Shown here piece after piece: positions 9,040-18,347 of a DNA stretch of 64,000 bases; within the stretch, counting starts at the first letter, position 1, and each line of letters starts with the position of its first letter. The notes under the pieces are model-generated. The model worked only from the letters and a program-made list of their open reading frames with translations. It did no database searches and was not told where the DNA came from. The stretch comes from an uncultured bacterium. GTDB lineage: Bacteria > Bacillota > Clostridia > Peptostreptococcales > Anaerovoracaceae. Where the stretch lies: contig CAJMLL010000004.1 of the NCBI GenBank assembly GCA_905214225.1, forward strand, positions 27,946 to 91,945, read 5' to 3'. The position numbers were made by a program, and so were the translations under genes.

Positions 9040-10758
9040 ATGGTCAACATTAAAGAAGAAATTGCAAAGCGCATTGCCGCGCAGGCGAGTGATCTGACAC
9101 TGGAACAGATTATGCAGATCCTTGAAATTCCACAGGATCAGAAAATGGGAGACTACGCCTTCCCGTGCTTCCGTCTGGCAAAAATTTACCACAAGGCACC
9201 GCCGCTGATCGCAAAAGACATCGCGGAGAAACTGCAGGACGACCCGATGTTCGAGAAAGTCGAGCAGGTAAACGCCTACATGAATATGTTCCTGGATAAG
9301 GAAAAAGTCGCAGAGATCGCCCTTCAGGCTGCCCTCGATAAGGAACACTACGGAAAGAGCGAGGAAGGAAAGGGAAAGACCATCGTCATCGACTTCTCCT
9401 CCCCGAACATCGCCAAGCCGTTCCACATCGGCCACATCAGAACTACCGTGATCGGAAATTCCATTTACAAAATTTACGATGCTCTGGGCTATAACGTGGT
9501 AAGAACCAACCATCTGGGCGACTACGGAACCCAGTTCGGAAAGATGATCTGCGCCTATCGTCACTGGGGAAATGACGAGGACATCGAGCGCGATCCGATC
9601 AAGACCCTGCTGAGCTACTACACCAAGTTCCATGTAGAAGCAGAGAAAGATCCGGAACTGAATGAAGAGGCCCGCAAGACCTTCTATAAGCTGGAGCACG
9701 GCGGAGAAGACGAGATCCGCATCTGGAAGTGGTTCTCCGACCTCTCTCTCCGCGAGTTCAACAAGGTTTACGACATGATGGGCATCGAATTCGACGCCTA
9801 CGACGGCGAGAGCATGTATTCCGACATGATGCCGGGCGTCATCCAGGAACTGAAAGATAAGGGCCTGCTGCAGGAGTCCCAGGGCGCCAACGTCGTCGAC
9901 CTGTCCGACTACGACCTGCCGCCGGCACTGATCACCAAGTCCGACGGAACCTCTCTCTACTGCACCAGAGACCTGGCCACCGCAGAATATCGTAAAGACC
10001 ATTACGATTTCTATAAGAACATTTACGTCGTTGCCTCCCAGCAGACCCTCTACTTCAAGCAGCTCTTCAAGGTTCTGGAGCTCATGGGCTATGACTGGGC
10101 CAAGGACTGCGTACACGTACCATTCGGCATGGTTGCCCTGGAAGAAGGAACCCTGTCCACCAGAAAAGGCCGCGTTGTCTTCCTGGAAGACGTGCTGAAT
10201 AAGGCCGTAGAGAAGACAAAAGAAATCATCAAGGAGAAAAACCCGAATGCGGATCCGGACTCCATCGCTGAGGTCGCAAAAGAAGTCGGTATCGGAGCCG
10301 TCATGTTCAACGAGCTGTCCAACAGCAGAATCAAGGACTACGTCTTCAAATGGGATCAGGTCCTGAACTTTGACGGAGAGACCGGTCCCTATGTCCAGTA
10401 CACCCACGCCCGCTGCGCCAGCGTACTGCGCAAGGCCGGAGAGGACACGGTAAAGAAGGCCCTTTCCGAGCCGGTAAAGAGCAAGTATCTGACCGGAGAC
10501 GCCGCATATGAGCTGATCAAGCTCCTCTATCAGTATCCGTCCGTCGTGCAGGATGCCGCAGATAAATATGAGCCGTCCATCGTCACCCGTCACATTATTG
10601 ACATCGCCCAGGCCTATAATAAGTTCTACCACGATGAACACATCCTGGTTGAGGATGAAGACGAGAAGACCGCAAAGCTGGCGCTGACTGCAGCCGCAAA
10701 GAATGTGATTGCAAACGGTCTGGCGCTTCTGGGCGTCAAGGCACCGGAGAGAATGTAG
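9040..10758 (+). CDS. argS: Arginyl-tRNA synthetase
   Basis: Class I aminoacyl-tRNA synthetase that charges tRNA-Arg. It has 572 residues. An N-terminal Add-1 domain is followed by the HIGH motif (HIGH, residues 129-132, within SSPNIAKPFHIGHIR). The KMSKS equivalent is degenerate, as usual for ArgS (GTLSTRKGR near 368). The anticodon-binding DALR domain ends in the typical VKAPERM. The start ATG follows AAAGGAG. No T-box is visible upstream. A hairpin terminator lies downstream. Confidence 0.96.
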   Translation: MVNIKEEIAKRIAAQASDLTLEQIMQILEIPQDQKMGDYAFPCFRLAKIYHKAPPLIAKDIAEKLQDDPMFEKVEQVNAYMNMFLDKEKVAEIALQAALDKEHYGKSEEGKGKTIVIDFSSPNIAKPFHIGHIRTTVIGNSIYKIYDALGYNVVRTNHLGDYGTQFGKMICAYRHWGNDEDIERDPIKTLLSYYTKFHVEAEKDPELNEEARKTFYKLEHGGEDEIRIWKWFSDLSLREFNKVYDMMGIEFDAYDGESMYSDMMPGVIQELKDKGLLQESQGANVVDLSDYDLPPALITKSDGTSLYCTRDLATAEYRKDHYDFYKNIYVVASQQTLYFKQLFKVLELMGYDWAKDCVHVPFGMVALEEGTLSTRKGRVVFLEDVLNKAVEKTKEIIKEKNPNADPDSIAEVAKEVGIGAVMFNELSNSRIKDYVFKWDQVLNFDGETGPYVQYTHARCASVLRKAGEDTVKKALSEPVKSKYLTGDAAYELIKLLYQYPSVVQDAADKYEPSIVTRHIIDIAQAYNKFYHDEHILVEDEDEKTAKLALTAAAKNVIANGLALLGVKAPERM

Positions 10759-10867
10759 TTCCGCCTGCTTCATATGTTTTAACCGGCTTCCGGTTGTGTA
10801 TACAGGCATAAAAGGCCGGGAAGCTGCCGGAGAAGCAGAGAGCCTGCAAAGAAAGAAACAGGGCTGC

Positions 10868-10902
10868 CCGGCAGGGGGGAGTCTTCCTGCCGGCTGGTTT
10901 TT
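10868..10902 (+). terminator. Terminator after argS
   Basis: Stem CCGGCAGG/CCTGCCGG (10868-10875 with 10886-10893) with a 10-base purine-rich loop, followed by CTGG and a run of five T. Confidence 0.7.
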
Positions 10903-10932
10903 GTCCGGGGAAATAAGGAAAGGAAGTAAGCA

Positions 10933-11805
10933 ATGCGTTACGTTGGAGATATTTACAGACCGCCGAGTGAGGCATGGAGCCTGCTCTGCCAGGTCACCAT
11001 CGGCTGTTCCCACAATACCTGTACATTCTGCTGCATGTATAAAGATAAGCAGTTCCGTGTGCGCAATGTGGACGAGGTCATCGAAGACCTGGAAGACGCC
11101 CGCAGAAGATACCGCAGGATCAGGAGGATCTTCCTCTGCGACGGCGATGCCCTCTGCCTTTCCAACCGGAAACTCCTGGTGATCCTGAAGAAGATCGAAG
11201 AGCTCTTCCCGGAATGCGAGCAGGTCAACGTCTATGGAAACGCCATCGATGTCCGTCACAAGACCCTGGAAGAATTGAAAGAACTGCATGAGCACGGCGT
11301 AAAGATCATCTACATCGGCGCAGAATCCGGAAGTGATAAGGTTCTGAAAGCCATTAATAAAGGGTCTACCCGCGCAGAACTCATCGACGCCGTCCACATG
11401 ATCGAAGCCAGCGGAATCAAAGCCTCCGTGACCTTCATTTCCGGCCTTGCCGGGCAGGATGGCTGGAGAGAGCACGCCGTTGAGACCGGAACCATGATCA
11501 GCGAGATGAACGCATCCTATGTCGCTCTCCTGACCCTTATGCTGGACCCGCGCGCCCCGCTGACCCAGCAGGTAGAACGCGGCGAGATGAAACTGCTGGA
11601 GCCGGAACAGGTCATCGCAGAAACCCGCCTCATGCTGGAGAACATGAACCCGACAAAAACATGCGTATTCCGCAGCAACCACGCGTCCAACTACTTCTCC
11701 CTCGCCGGAAACCTGCCAGAAGATAAAGACCGCCTCCTGGCCGAACTCGACCAGGCCGCCCACAACGCCGGTCTGCTGAAGAGCGAGAATATGAGAATGC
11801 TGTAG
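10933..11805 (+). CDS. Radical SAM protein of unknown substrate
   Basis: A 290-residue radical SAM enzyme. The iron-sulfur cysteines are C25, C30 and C33, spaced CX4CX2C inside GCSHNTCTFCCMY. This differs from the common CX3CX2C and matches a subgroup of small uncharacterised radical SAM proteins. Further features are a GDGDAL-like strand after the cluster loop (CDGDALCLS) and IYIGAESGSDKVLKAINKG, typical of the SAM-binding half of the barrel. There is no B12-binding or TRAM domain, so it is a stand-alone barrel with a short C-terminus. The start ATG follows AAAGGAAG. The substrate cannot be deduced. Confidence 0.8.
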   Translation: MRYVGDIYRPPSEAWSLLCQVTIGCSHNTCTFCCMYKDKQFRVRNVDEVIEDLEDARRRYRRIRRIFLCDGDALCLSNRKLLVILKKIEELFPECEQVNVYGNAIDVRHKTLEELKELHEHGVKIIYIGAESGSDKVLKAINKGSTRAELIDAVHMIEASGIKASVTFISGLAGQDGWREHAVETGTMISEMNASYVALLTLMLDPRAPLTQQVERGEMKLLEPEQVIAETRLMLENMNPTKTCVFRSNHASNYFSLAGNLPEDKDRLLAELDQAAHNAGLLKSENMRML

Positions 11806-12026
11806 AGAGACCTGTCCCTGCGATTGGCAAGCGCATATTTATTATTAACTGCGCGCAGACAGAGCAGAGGAGGGTCCCACGTCAGGCCTGCCGCAGAGCC
11901 CAAGCCGTCAGGCGCAGGGCGATGCGCAGCAAGGAAACCGGGCAGGCTGCGGCGCTTGTCAGAGGCTCTCACGATTCACGAGCTGTCAGGCGAAGTGAGA
12001 AAAGATTACAGAAGGAGTATTACATA

Positions 12027-13067
12027 TTGTCACAGAACGATAACAACAACGAACATAAAGACCCGATAAAAGATTATCTGGTCGGCAAGCTGAAGAATTA
12101 CTTTTTTGATGAGCTGTCCAACGACTACCTGCGGAAGGCAGAGATCGCCGACTTCATGCGCGGCGTGCCGATTCCGCTGAACCGGGACGATCTCACCAAG
12201 ATGACCGAATTCAGCACTGTAAGGATCGCCGATGCCATGGCATTTGTCATTGGCTGCGACCCGGAATTCAAGTACCGGGATGCCTACGTTAAGTACATTA
12301 ATAAGTTCTTCCCGGACCAGTTCCCCAAGCTGCTGGTGCAGCAGGGCGCAGACAAGGCCAAGGAAGAGGATTATGAGACCGCCTGCGTCTACTTCCGCGC
12401 GGCCCTGATCCTGGACCCGGAATTCAAGGATGCCCAGTACTGCTATGCCAGAGCCCTGCACGATGCCTATGAGAAGGGAACCGGCGAGGAGTACGTCGGG
12501 ACCTTTAAGGCCGAGTCCCTTCACGCCTTCGAGACCCTGGTACAGAAATGGCCGGACTTTGATGAAGGCTACTACTATCTGGGCTACGCCTACCTGAACT
12601 TAGGCCTCTACCAGAAAGCCGCGCTGACCTTCCAGCGCTTCCTCTCCCTGACAAAAAATGAAGAGGCAAGGAAAGAGGTGCAGGGACTCTCCGAGAAACT
12701 GGTGGAGCCTTGTAAAATTGAGGAAGGCTGCAACGCCATCATCAGCGGCAGACTGGAATCCGGCATTGAGATTCTGTCCGGTTATAAAGAGGATCCGCGC
12801 TACAACCAGTGGTGGCCACTCTGGTACTATCTGGGCGCAGCCTACCGGGCCCTGGGCCTGACTCCAGACGCTCTGGATGCCTTCCAGAAGGTTTTGAAGC
12901 TCTCCCCGAGCAATATCGAGACCATGGAGCAGCTGGTGGAACTCTACGAGGCCGACGGCTGCGACGACAAGGCCGAGAAATACCGCAAGAAGATCGAAGT
13001 CGTAAAGCAGAACCGCGAACTCGATCGGGAGCAGAAGCGCCAGAATGAGGGGATTAAGGTAAATTAA
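12027..13067 (+). CDS. Tetratricopeptide-repeat protein (TTG start)
   Basis: Cytosolic protein of 346 residues with TPR-like helical hairpins from about residue 95 to the end; the clearest repeats read DEGYYYLGYAYLNLGLYQKAALTFQ and, later, WYYLGAAYRALGLTPDALDAFQ (quoted in part). The first 90 residues are not TPR and include a charged segment with KDYLVGKLKNYFFDELS. There is no signal peptide. An in-frame ATG at 11922 lies in sequence without coding character. GAAGGAG at 12011-12017, 9 bases before a TTG at 12027, marks the likely start. The function is unknown; TPRs mediate protein contacts. Confidence 0.75.
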   Translation: MSQNDNNNEHKDPIKDYLVGKLKNYFFDELSNDYLRKAEIADFMRGVPIPLNRDDLTKMTEFSTVRIADAMAFVIGCDPEFKYRDAYVKYINKFFPDQFPKLLVQQGADKAKEEDYETACVYFRAALILDPEFKDAQYCYARALHDAYEKGTGEEYVGTFKAESLHAFETLVQKWPDFDEGYYYLGYAYLNLGLYQKAALTFQRFLSLTKNEEARKEVQGLSEKLVEPCKIEEGCNAIISGRLESGIEILSGYKEDPRYNQWWPLWYYLGAAYRALGLTPDALDAFQKVLKLSPSNIETMEQLVELYEADGCDDKAEKYRKKIEVVKQNRELDREQKRQNEGIKVN

Positions 13068-13182
13068 GGACGTGGCTTGCCGATAACTGCCTGCCAGGCA
13101 GATGTCAGGCGAATCATTTCCATAATAAAGAAACAGACAGTAGATCAGATTGCGATTAATCGGTTATGCTGGACAATACAGA

Positions 13183-13230
13183 CCGCAGAGGGATGTGTTA
13201 ATAAATAAACACTTCTGTCTGCGGCTTTTT
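13183..13230 (+). terminator. Terminator after the TPR gene
   Basis: Outer stem CCGCAGA/TCTGCGG (13183-13189 with 13218-13224), an inner GTGTT/AACAC pairing, then CTTTTT. It marks the end of the 9-13 kb gene group. Confidence 0.75.
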
Positions 13231-13874
13231 ATAGGATAATCGAGTCAGCTATTGTGTGAAAATTATTGTGATGGATGGAACTTACAGTACGTGTATTCAG
13301 TATATCTATTCATGCAATATTCCTTTTATTTTCATGCAAAACAGCCGAAATCGGTCGGGAAAATCACTTGGAAGACGGGTTTACCGACTTGGCTCAAATG
13401 GAAGTCGGAAAAAAGACCTTTGAAGCGATTTCTCCGACTGCAATCAGAAAAATATATTTTGTTTAACACATTGCTGAGGTATCGTGTTTCAATAAATCAG
13501 TTGTTCAATTCACACCACGTTCTGGACTTGACATTATGTATTAATTACTGTAAACGCTGTAGTACAAAACATCTGTAATCACATGGAGAAATCACGTAAA
13601 GACCTGATTCTTCGAACTCATACATTGAGGCTGCGAAAATCATAATTTGTTTAGTACATCAAATAAGGTGTAAAATTAATATTCTCTTGCAAATAAAATC
13701 GACAAAAATTCAGAATAAATCTGGATTATTATTAACAATTAATTGAATACAAATTAATTTATCTGTAGAATCAGATTCAGCAAAATATCCCGAGTATGTC
13801 CAATAGTAAAAAGAATAGATAAGTGTGATAGATATGCAATGTTATGAAATGTAAAATGATTGGAGAGAACGAAT
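13231..13874. other. AT-rich intergenic region with nested inverted repeats
   Basis: About 640 bases with no credible gene. The sequence is visibly richer in A and T than its surroundings. Two nested inverted repeats stand out: GAAATCG (13347-13353) with CGATTTC (13426-13432), enclosing CCGACTT (13384-13390) with AAGTCGG (13402-13408). A TTGACA lies at about 13528 without a good -10 partner. The region leads into the LytTR gene. Confidence 0.5.
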
Positions 13875-14498
13875 ATGGCAAGAGTCGAAAGGGAGCAGAA
13901 TTTTATCAAGTATGAGAAGCAGATGGCAATTAACGTAAATCAAGACGAGACAGAAGATCACATCGAGGTCCTGCTGTCATCGGTAAAGAATCTTGGAGAT
14001 AAGGTTAGTCAGAAACAAAGAAAAAGAGCAGAAAGCTGGACCGTTTACGGGATCAGCCAGGAAGAGGCGTATAGCTTATGTAAGGAAGCACCTGGTAAAT
14101 TCAAATCGGATGGAGAGAAAATCAAATTTTTGTTTGTCGATAAACATGGGAGAATACGACGCAATTCGCTAAAAAATTATGTCCCTTTTATTACACGATC
14201 AGAAACAAAGAAACTACTATTGAATGATATTAATACCATCGAGTATGAAGAGGGACATCTATATTTCAACACTGTTGACAAACAAAAGAGTAAAATGATA
14301 GGAGATCAGTCCTATGTCTATCAATATTTAAACAGGGATTTTTGCCATTCATCAAAAAAGCGGATAGTCAACATGAGTAATGTCGTACATCTGACAAGCT
14401 GCAATATAATTTTTGAAAATGGAGAAACTTGTGAAACATGTGCATCGAATTTTCATGAATTCCGCCATGCCTATAACGACTATCTGACCGAGCACTAG
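13875..14498 (+). CDS. LytTR-domain DNA-binding protein
   Basis: A 207-residue protein. Its C-terminal half (about 105-203) resembles a LytTR DNA-binding domain: DINTIEYEEGHLYFNT, then a KKRIVNMSNVVHL segment and IIFENGETCETC, matching the beta-strand layout of that family. The N-terminal half has no receiver domain and no membrane segment, and I do not recognise it. A TTG at 13860 is in frame, but GGAGAG at 13862-13867 places the start at the ATG 13875. Codon use and base composition are more AT-rich than in neighbouring genes, suggesting transfer. It stands alone between two housekeeping blocks, so its targets are unknown. Confidence 0.7.
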   Translation: MARVEREQNFIKYEKQMAINVNQDETEDHIEVLLSSVKNLGDKVSQKQRKRAESWTVYGISQEEAYSLCKEAPGKFKSDGEKIKFLFVDKHGRIRRNSLKNYVPFITRSETKKLLLNDINTIEYEEGHLYFNTVDKQKSKMIGDQSYVYQYLNRDFCHSSKKRIVNMSNVVHLTSCNIIFENGETCETCASNFHEFRHAYNDYLTEH

Positions 14499-14507
14499 AA
14501 AAACTCC

Positions 14508-14536
14508 TTGCATTCTTGATAGCAGTAAAGTATAAT
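14508..14536 (+). promoter_or_regulatory. Sigma-A promoter of rpsB-tsf
   Basis: TTGCAT at 14508-14513, a 17-base spacer, and a perfect TATAAT at 14531-14536. Transcription would start near 14543, leaving a leader of about 155 bases before rpsB. Confidence 0.8.
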
Positions 14537-14542
14537 AACTAT

Positions 14543-14698
14543 GTTTGTGCGGACTGCGCATATGCTTTTTTAGTGGAGCAGGCGGAGCGCACATCCGTTA
14601 ATTTTACACATCCGGCTTAAGCGCAGATGGTGCCGTCCATGAGGATGGTTTAATGCGGCAGTCGGCTGGATGGAAGTCATAACCAGGAGGATATTATT
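14543..14698 (+). promoter_or_regulatory. Folded leader upstream of rpsB
   Basis: The leader can form a nested hairpin: TGCCG (14631-14635) with CGGCA (14656-14660), enclosing CCAT/ATGG (14637-14640 with 14645-14648) around a GAGG loop. The AGGAGG ribosome binding site is at 14685-14690. The position fits autoregulation by S2, as known for ribosomal protein leaders in general, but I do not recognise a named family. Confidence 0.4.
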
Positions 14699-15466
14699 AT
14701 GTCAGTAGTTTCTATGAAACAGTTACTTGAAGCAGGTGTTCATTTTGGACATCAGACCAGAAGATGGAACCCTAAGATGGCTCCGTACATCTTCACAGAG
14801 AGAAATGGAATTTACATCATCGACCTGCAGAAGACCGTTAAGCTGATCGACGAAGCTTACGATTTCCTGAAGGACGTTGCAGCATCCGGAAAGCCGATCC
14901 TGTTCGTAGGTACCAAGAAGCAGGCTCAGCACGCAATTGCTGATGAAGCTCAGAGATGCGGAGAATATTACGTATGCGAGAGATGGCTCGGCGGAATGCT
15001 CACCAACCACAGAACCATCGCTACCAGAATTGCAAGACTGAACGAGATCGAGAAGATGGAAGAGGACGGAATCTTCGAGAAGCTGTCCAAGAAGGAAGTC
15101 AGCAAGCTGATGCAGGAGCATGACAAGCTGGTTAAGAACCTCGGCGGAATCCGTGAGATGAAGGGTATGCCGGGAGCTATGTTCATCGTAGATCCTAAGA
15201 AGGAGAAGATCGCTGTTCACGAGGCAAGAATCCTGAACATTCCTATCGTTGGAATGGTTGATACCAACTGCGATCCGGATGATGTCGACTACGTTATTCC
15301 GGCTAACGATGACGCGATCAGAGCCGTCAAGCTGATCTCCACCAAGATGGCAGATGCCGTTATGGAAGGAAAGCAGGGCGAGAGCATGGATGATGCAGAG
15401 GCTGCCAATGCAGAAGGCGCTGAGGAAGGCGAGAAGAGCATCGAGGAGATCGCTGACGCTGAATAA
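14699..15466 (+). CDS. rpsB: 30S ribosomal protein S2
   Basis: Small-subunit ribosomal protein S2, which binds at the head-body junction of the 30S and helps recruit S1 in many bacteria. It has 255 residues. It starts [20 protein letters not shown], the classic S2 N-terminus, and has the later signature [19 protein letters not shown]. An acidic C-terminal tail ([17 protein letters not shown]) is typical of clostridial S2. AGGAGG sits 8 bases before the ATG. tsf follows after 44 bases. Confidence 0.98.
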   Translation: MSVVSMKQLLEAGVHFGHQTRRWNPKMAPYIFTERNGIYIIDLQKTVKLIDEAYDFLKDVAASGKPILFVGTKKQAQHAIADEAQRCGEYYVCERWLGGMLTNHRTIATRIARLNEIEKMEEDGIFEKLSKKEVSKLMQEHDKLVKNLGGIREMKGMPGAMFIVDPKKEKIAVHEARILNIPIVGMVDTNCDPDDVDYVIPANDDAIRAVKLISTKMADAVMEGKQGESMDDAEAANAEGAEEGEKSIEEIADAE

Positions 15467-15510
15467 TTGCATATCCGTTGATTCTGAATGTACATCTGGA
15501 GGTAAGATAG

Positions 15511-16434
15511 ATGAAGATTACAGCAGCATTAGTAAAGGAGCTCAGAGATAAGACGCAGGCAGGCATGATGGACTGCAAGAAGGCTCTGACAGAGACAGAC
15601 GGCGACATCGATAAGGCTATGGACGTACTCCGTGAGAAGGGACTGTCCAAGGCCACCAAGAAGGCTGACAGAATCGCAGCTGAAGGTCTGGTTGCTGCCA
15701 AGTTCTCCGAGGACCACAAGCAGGCAGCTGTCGTAGAGATCAACTCTGAGACAGACTTTGTCGCTAAGAATCCGGAGTTCGTTGAGTTCGTAGACAAGAT
15801 CGCTGAGATCGTTCTGAACAACGACGTTAAGGACGTAGAGGCTCTGAAGGCTCTGCCTTACGGAGAAGAGGGAACCGTTGATGAGGCACTCATCCAGAAG
15901 ATCAGCAAGATCGGAGAGAAGCTGTCCATCAGACGTTTCATCAAGCTGCAGACACCGGGAAATGTTTACGTAGGATACGTTCACGGCGGCGGAAAGATCG
16001 TTGCAGTTACAGGAATCAAGACCGACGCATTCAATGAGACAGTTGAGAAGGTTGGTAAGGACGTAGCAATGCAGATCGCTTCCATGTCCCCGAAGTTCGT
16101 TATGGATTCCGAGGCTGACCAGGAGTATCTGGAGCATGAGAAGGAAATCGCCAGAAAGCAGCTCGAGGAAGAGGGCAAGCCGGCTCAGATGATCGAGAAG
16201 ATCATCCCGGGAAAGATCAAGAAGGTCCTGAAGGAAGTCTGCCTCCTCGACCAGAAGTTCGTAAAGAACGGAGACCTGACAGTAGAGCAGTATGTTGCTG
16301 AAGAGGCTAAGAAGGCTGGTCAGGACATGGCTGTTACAGAGATGGTACGTTATGAGGTCGGAGAAGGAATCGAGAAGAGAAACGAGGACTTCGCTGAAGA
16401 AGTTGCCAAGCAGCAGGCTGAAGCAGCTAAATAA
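15511..16434 (+). CDS. tsf: Translation elongation factor Ts
   Basis: EF-Ts exchanges GDP for GTP on EF-Tu. It has 307 residues. Visible are the N-terminal UBA-like domain (ALVKELRDKTQAGMMDCKKAL), the signature VVEINSETDFVAKNPEF around residues 73-89, and the C-terminal core with KFVKNGDLTVEQYV. GGAGG precedes the ATG. It is the second gene of the rpsB operon. A strong terminator follows, so pyrH and frr, which often come next, are not part of this transcript. Confidence 0.98.
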   Translation: MKITAALVKELRDKTQAGMMDCKKALTETDGDIDKAMDVLREKGLSKATKKADRIAAEGLVAAKFSEDHKQAAVVEINSETDFVAKNPEFVEFVDKIAEIVLNNDVKDVEALKALPYGEEGTVDEALIQKISKIGEKLSIRRFIKLQTPGNVYVGYVHGGGKIVAVTGIKTDAFNETVEKVGKDVAMQIASMSPKFVMDSEADQEYLEHEKEIARKQLEEEGKPAQMIEKIIPGKIKKVLKEVCLLDQKFVKNGDLTVEQYVAEEAKKAGQDMAVTEMVRYEVGEGIEKRNEDFAEEVAKQQAEAAK

Positions 16435-16455
16435 GTAAATATCAAGCGATAACCA

Positions 16456-16506
16456 TACCGCCGAGTCCGCCATTTAGTGCGGGCTTAGCGGTATTTTTCT
16501 TTTTTT
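16456..16506 (+). terminator. Strong terminator after tsf
   Basis: A 15-base imperfect stem, 16456-16470 with 16479-16493 (outer TACCGC/GCGGTA), with an 8-base loop, followed by TTTTTCTTTTTTT. Confidence 0.9.
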
Positions 16507-16766
16507 GTAAGGACAAAAGAGATACGGGCAAGGAAGAGATTTGTCTGTTTGACTAACCTTAGCTTTATTTGTTTGATGTTTGCTTTTTGTTTGTTTAAAT
16601 GTTATGAGGAAAACTGGCCATGACCCATCCGGAAACACTGAAGAGCCGTTACCAGAAATATTACAGAACGGAGAAATAATCGTATAAATACCCACTGATC
16701 GTGCTATACTATAAAGCCGTGAGTGAAATAATCAAGTGATGCAGCAGATCGTATGAGGTGAATAGA
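16507..16766. other. tsf-fluC intergenic region
   Basis: About 260 bases between the tsf terminator and the fluoride channel gene. It holds a T-rich stretch with repeated GTTTG units (16567-16598) and a possible -10 TATACT near 16706 without a good -35. I looked for the conserved core of the fluoride (crcB) riboswitch and did not see it. Two ORFs of about 19 and 27 codons exist here, with no supporting evidence. Confidence 0.4.
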
Positions 16767-17129
16767 ATGTTTATGCAATTGGCAGCAGTTGGAATGGGCG
16801 GCTTTGTCGGAGCCTGCGCCAGATTTCTGCTCTCTCTTATCCCGATGCAGAGCAGGGGAAATTATCCGATCAATACCTTTATCACCAATATCATCGGTGC
16901 CGTATTGATCGGATTTATTATCGCTTATGCGAAGGATACCGACATGGATCCCAATAAGCTGCTGTTTCTGAAAACAGGATTGTGCGGCGGCCTGACGACA
17001 TTTTCGACGTTTTCTGTGGAAGCCTGGGGCCTTCTGGAATCCGGGAGCTGGATTCAGGGAGGACTGTACATTATTCTTTCTGTTGTCTGCTGCATAGCCG
17101 GCGTATATGTCGGGCTCAGACTCGGTTAG
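16767..17129 (+). CDS. crcB: Fluoride ion channel FluC (CrcB)
   Basis: Small four-helix membrane protein that exports fluoride as a dual-topology dimer. From the chosen start it has 120 residues. The hallmark GGLTTFSTFS is at residues 74-83, and the conserved Asn of the first half lies in TFITNIIGAVLIG. The C-terminus ends in a VCCIAGVYVGLRLG helix. A GTG at 16758 is in frame but is part of the Shine-Dalgarno GAGGTG (16755-16760); the ATG at 16767 has proper spacing. There is a single copy, consistent with a homodimer. Confidence 0.92.
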   Translation: MFMQLAAVGMGGFVGACARFLLSLIPMQSRGNYPINTFITNIIGAVLIGFIIAYAKDTDMDPNKLLFLKTGLCGGLTTFSTFSVEAWGLLESGSWIQGGLYIILSVVCCIAGVYVGLRLG

Positions 17130-17209
17130 AAGAATCTGGCAGTGCAAGTAAGTATATGCAGGCCGGGACAGAGCCGCCGGCATCTGTTTTCGCTGATGCA
17201 GACGGGTAA

Positions 17210-18106
17210 TCATACGGCCTCATGAAAACGCAGAGTCTGGAGCCGGACGTGTTCAATCAGCTGTTCAAGCTGATCCGCTTTCTGATGCGCCGTCCGATAT
17301 ACAGCATTGATGGTCCAGGGAATGGAATCCTCGATTTCGATATAGCGGAGATCTTCCGGCATCGTAAATCTGCGGTGGATGTCGACATCGATGCCGATTC
17401 CCTGTCTGTCTGCGCACAGAGCGTAAATCACTGCGCTTTCCATAGTTGTGGAGCGTATATCTGGCAGAAATCCGCTCTCGCGGCAGCGCTGGATCAGAAG
17501 GTGATAAGACGAGAATTTTTCGTTCAGGGTGATCAGCGGCTGGGACTTGAGATCCTTAATCTGAAGGACAGACCGGCTGCTGAGGGGGTGGCCGTCATAG
17601 ACGATGGCTTTCATTTTCCGGCTGAAGATTTTCCTCTGGGTAATCAGAGGAGAGTTCATATCGCCGATGATCAGGGCCAGGTCCAGCTGGCCGGCAAGAA
17701 GAAGGGCTTTAATTTCATCATTAAAATCTTCAGAAAATTCTGCTGCGCTGCCTGCGCCAAGGGCCTTGTTTTCCGGCCAGAGTAATCTGGTGGGAAGAAC
17801 ATTCGTCACCCCGCAGGAAAGGCCGATATGAAAGATGTTTTCATTATCGTGTATCCGTTTCATTTCGACTTCTATGGACTGGAGCATGGAAATCAGGTCC
17901 TTGCTGCGCTCGTAGAAATATCTTCCGCAGGCGGTTGGCTGAAGGCCGGAGCGGTTTTTTATAAACAGGGTGTTCTGGACCTCAGCTTCCAGTTTATCCA
18001 GGGCTTTTCCCATCCCCTGAGGGGAAATATATAAGGCGTGCGCGGCTTTGTTTATGCTGCCCAGTTCATAGCAGGCGATAAAGTAATCCAGCAGTTTGGT
18101 ATCCAT
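17210..18106 (-). CDS. LysR-family transcriptional regulator
   Basis: A 298-residue LysR regulator. The N-terminal winged helix-turn-helix reads LLDYFIACYELGSINKAAHALYISPQ (quoted in part) with LDKLEAEVQNTLFIKN as the wing region. The effector-binding domain follows, with the NEKFSSYHLLIQ segment in its second half. It is divergent from the membrane protein and Old Yellow Enzyme genes, the standard LysR arrangement, so it probably controls them in response to a small molecule. The 240-base gap contains several GATA-spaced motifs but no site I can assign with confidence. Confidence 0.9.
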   Translation of the reverse strand: MDTKLLDYFIACYELGSINKAAHALYISPQGMGKALDKLEAEVQNTLFIKNRSGLQPTACGRYFYERSKDLISMLQSIEVEMKRIHDNENIFHIGLSCGVTNVLPTRLLWPENKALGAGSAAEFSEDFNDEIKALLLAGQLDLALIIGDMNSPLITQRKIFSRKMKAIVYDGHPLSSRSVLQIKDLKSQPLITLNEKFSSYHLLIQRCRESGFLPDIRSTTMESAVIYALCADRQGIGIDVDIHRRFTMPEDLRYIEIEDSIPWTINAVYRTAHQKADQLEQLIEHVRLQTLRFHEAV

Positions 18107-18347
18107 AAAGCTTCTCCGATTCTTTCTATATGTTTATGTTCCTTTATGTCCACTGTTTCTTCAGCGGATTCAGATTTTTTATCCTGATTGATTCCATTAT
18201 ACCGTTCTGAATTTGTTCGTTTCAAGATTATCAGCTCTATCAACTATCTATTTATACCTGTGCCTGTACAGATGATAGAACATGCTTCTCAGTTTTGATA
18301 AAGTATAGACAATTCAAAGAGAGAAAAAACCTGAGGAGGAAAAGATT

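Noticed and set aside
8533..11763. A 1076-codon open frame on the minus strand opposite mutS2, DUF523, argS and the radical SAM gene
   Set aside because: It is the mirror of strongly coding plus-strand genes with clear domains, has no recognisable motif, and spans their gene boundaries.
13252..13578. A 108-codon plus-strand frame in the AT-rich gap
   Set aside because: It has no ribosome binding site or recognisable domain, and it runs through the nested inverted repeats.
16507..16766. Expected fluoride riboswitch before the fluoride channel gene
   Set aside because: The conserved riboswitch core is not visible in the leader.
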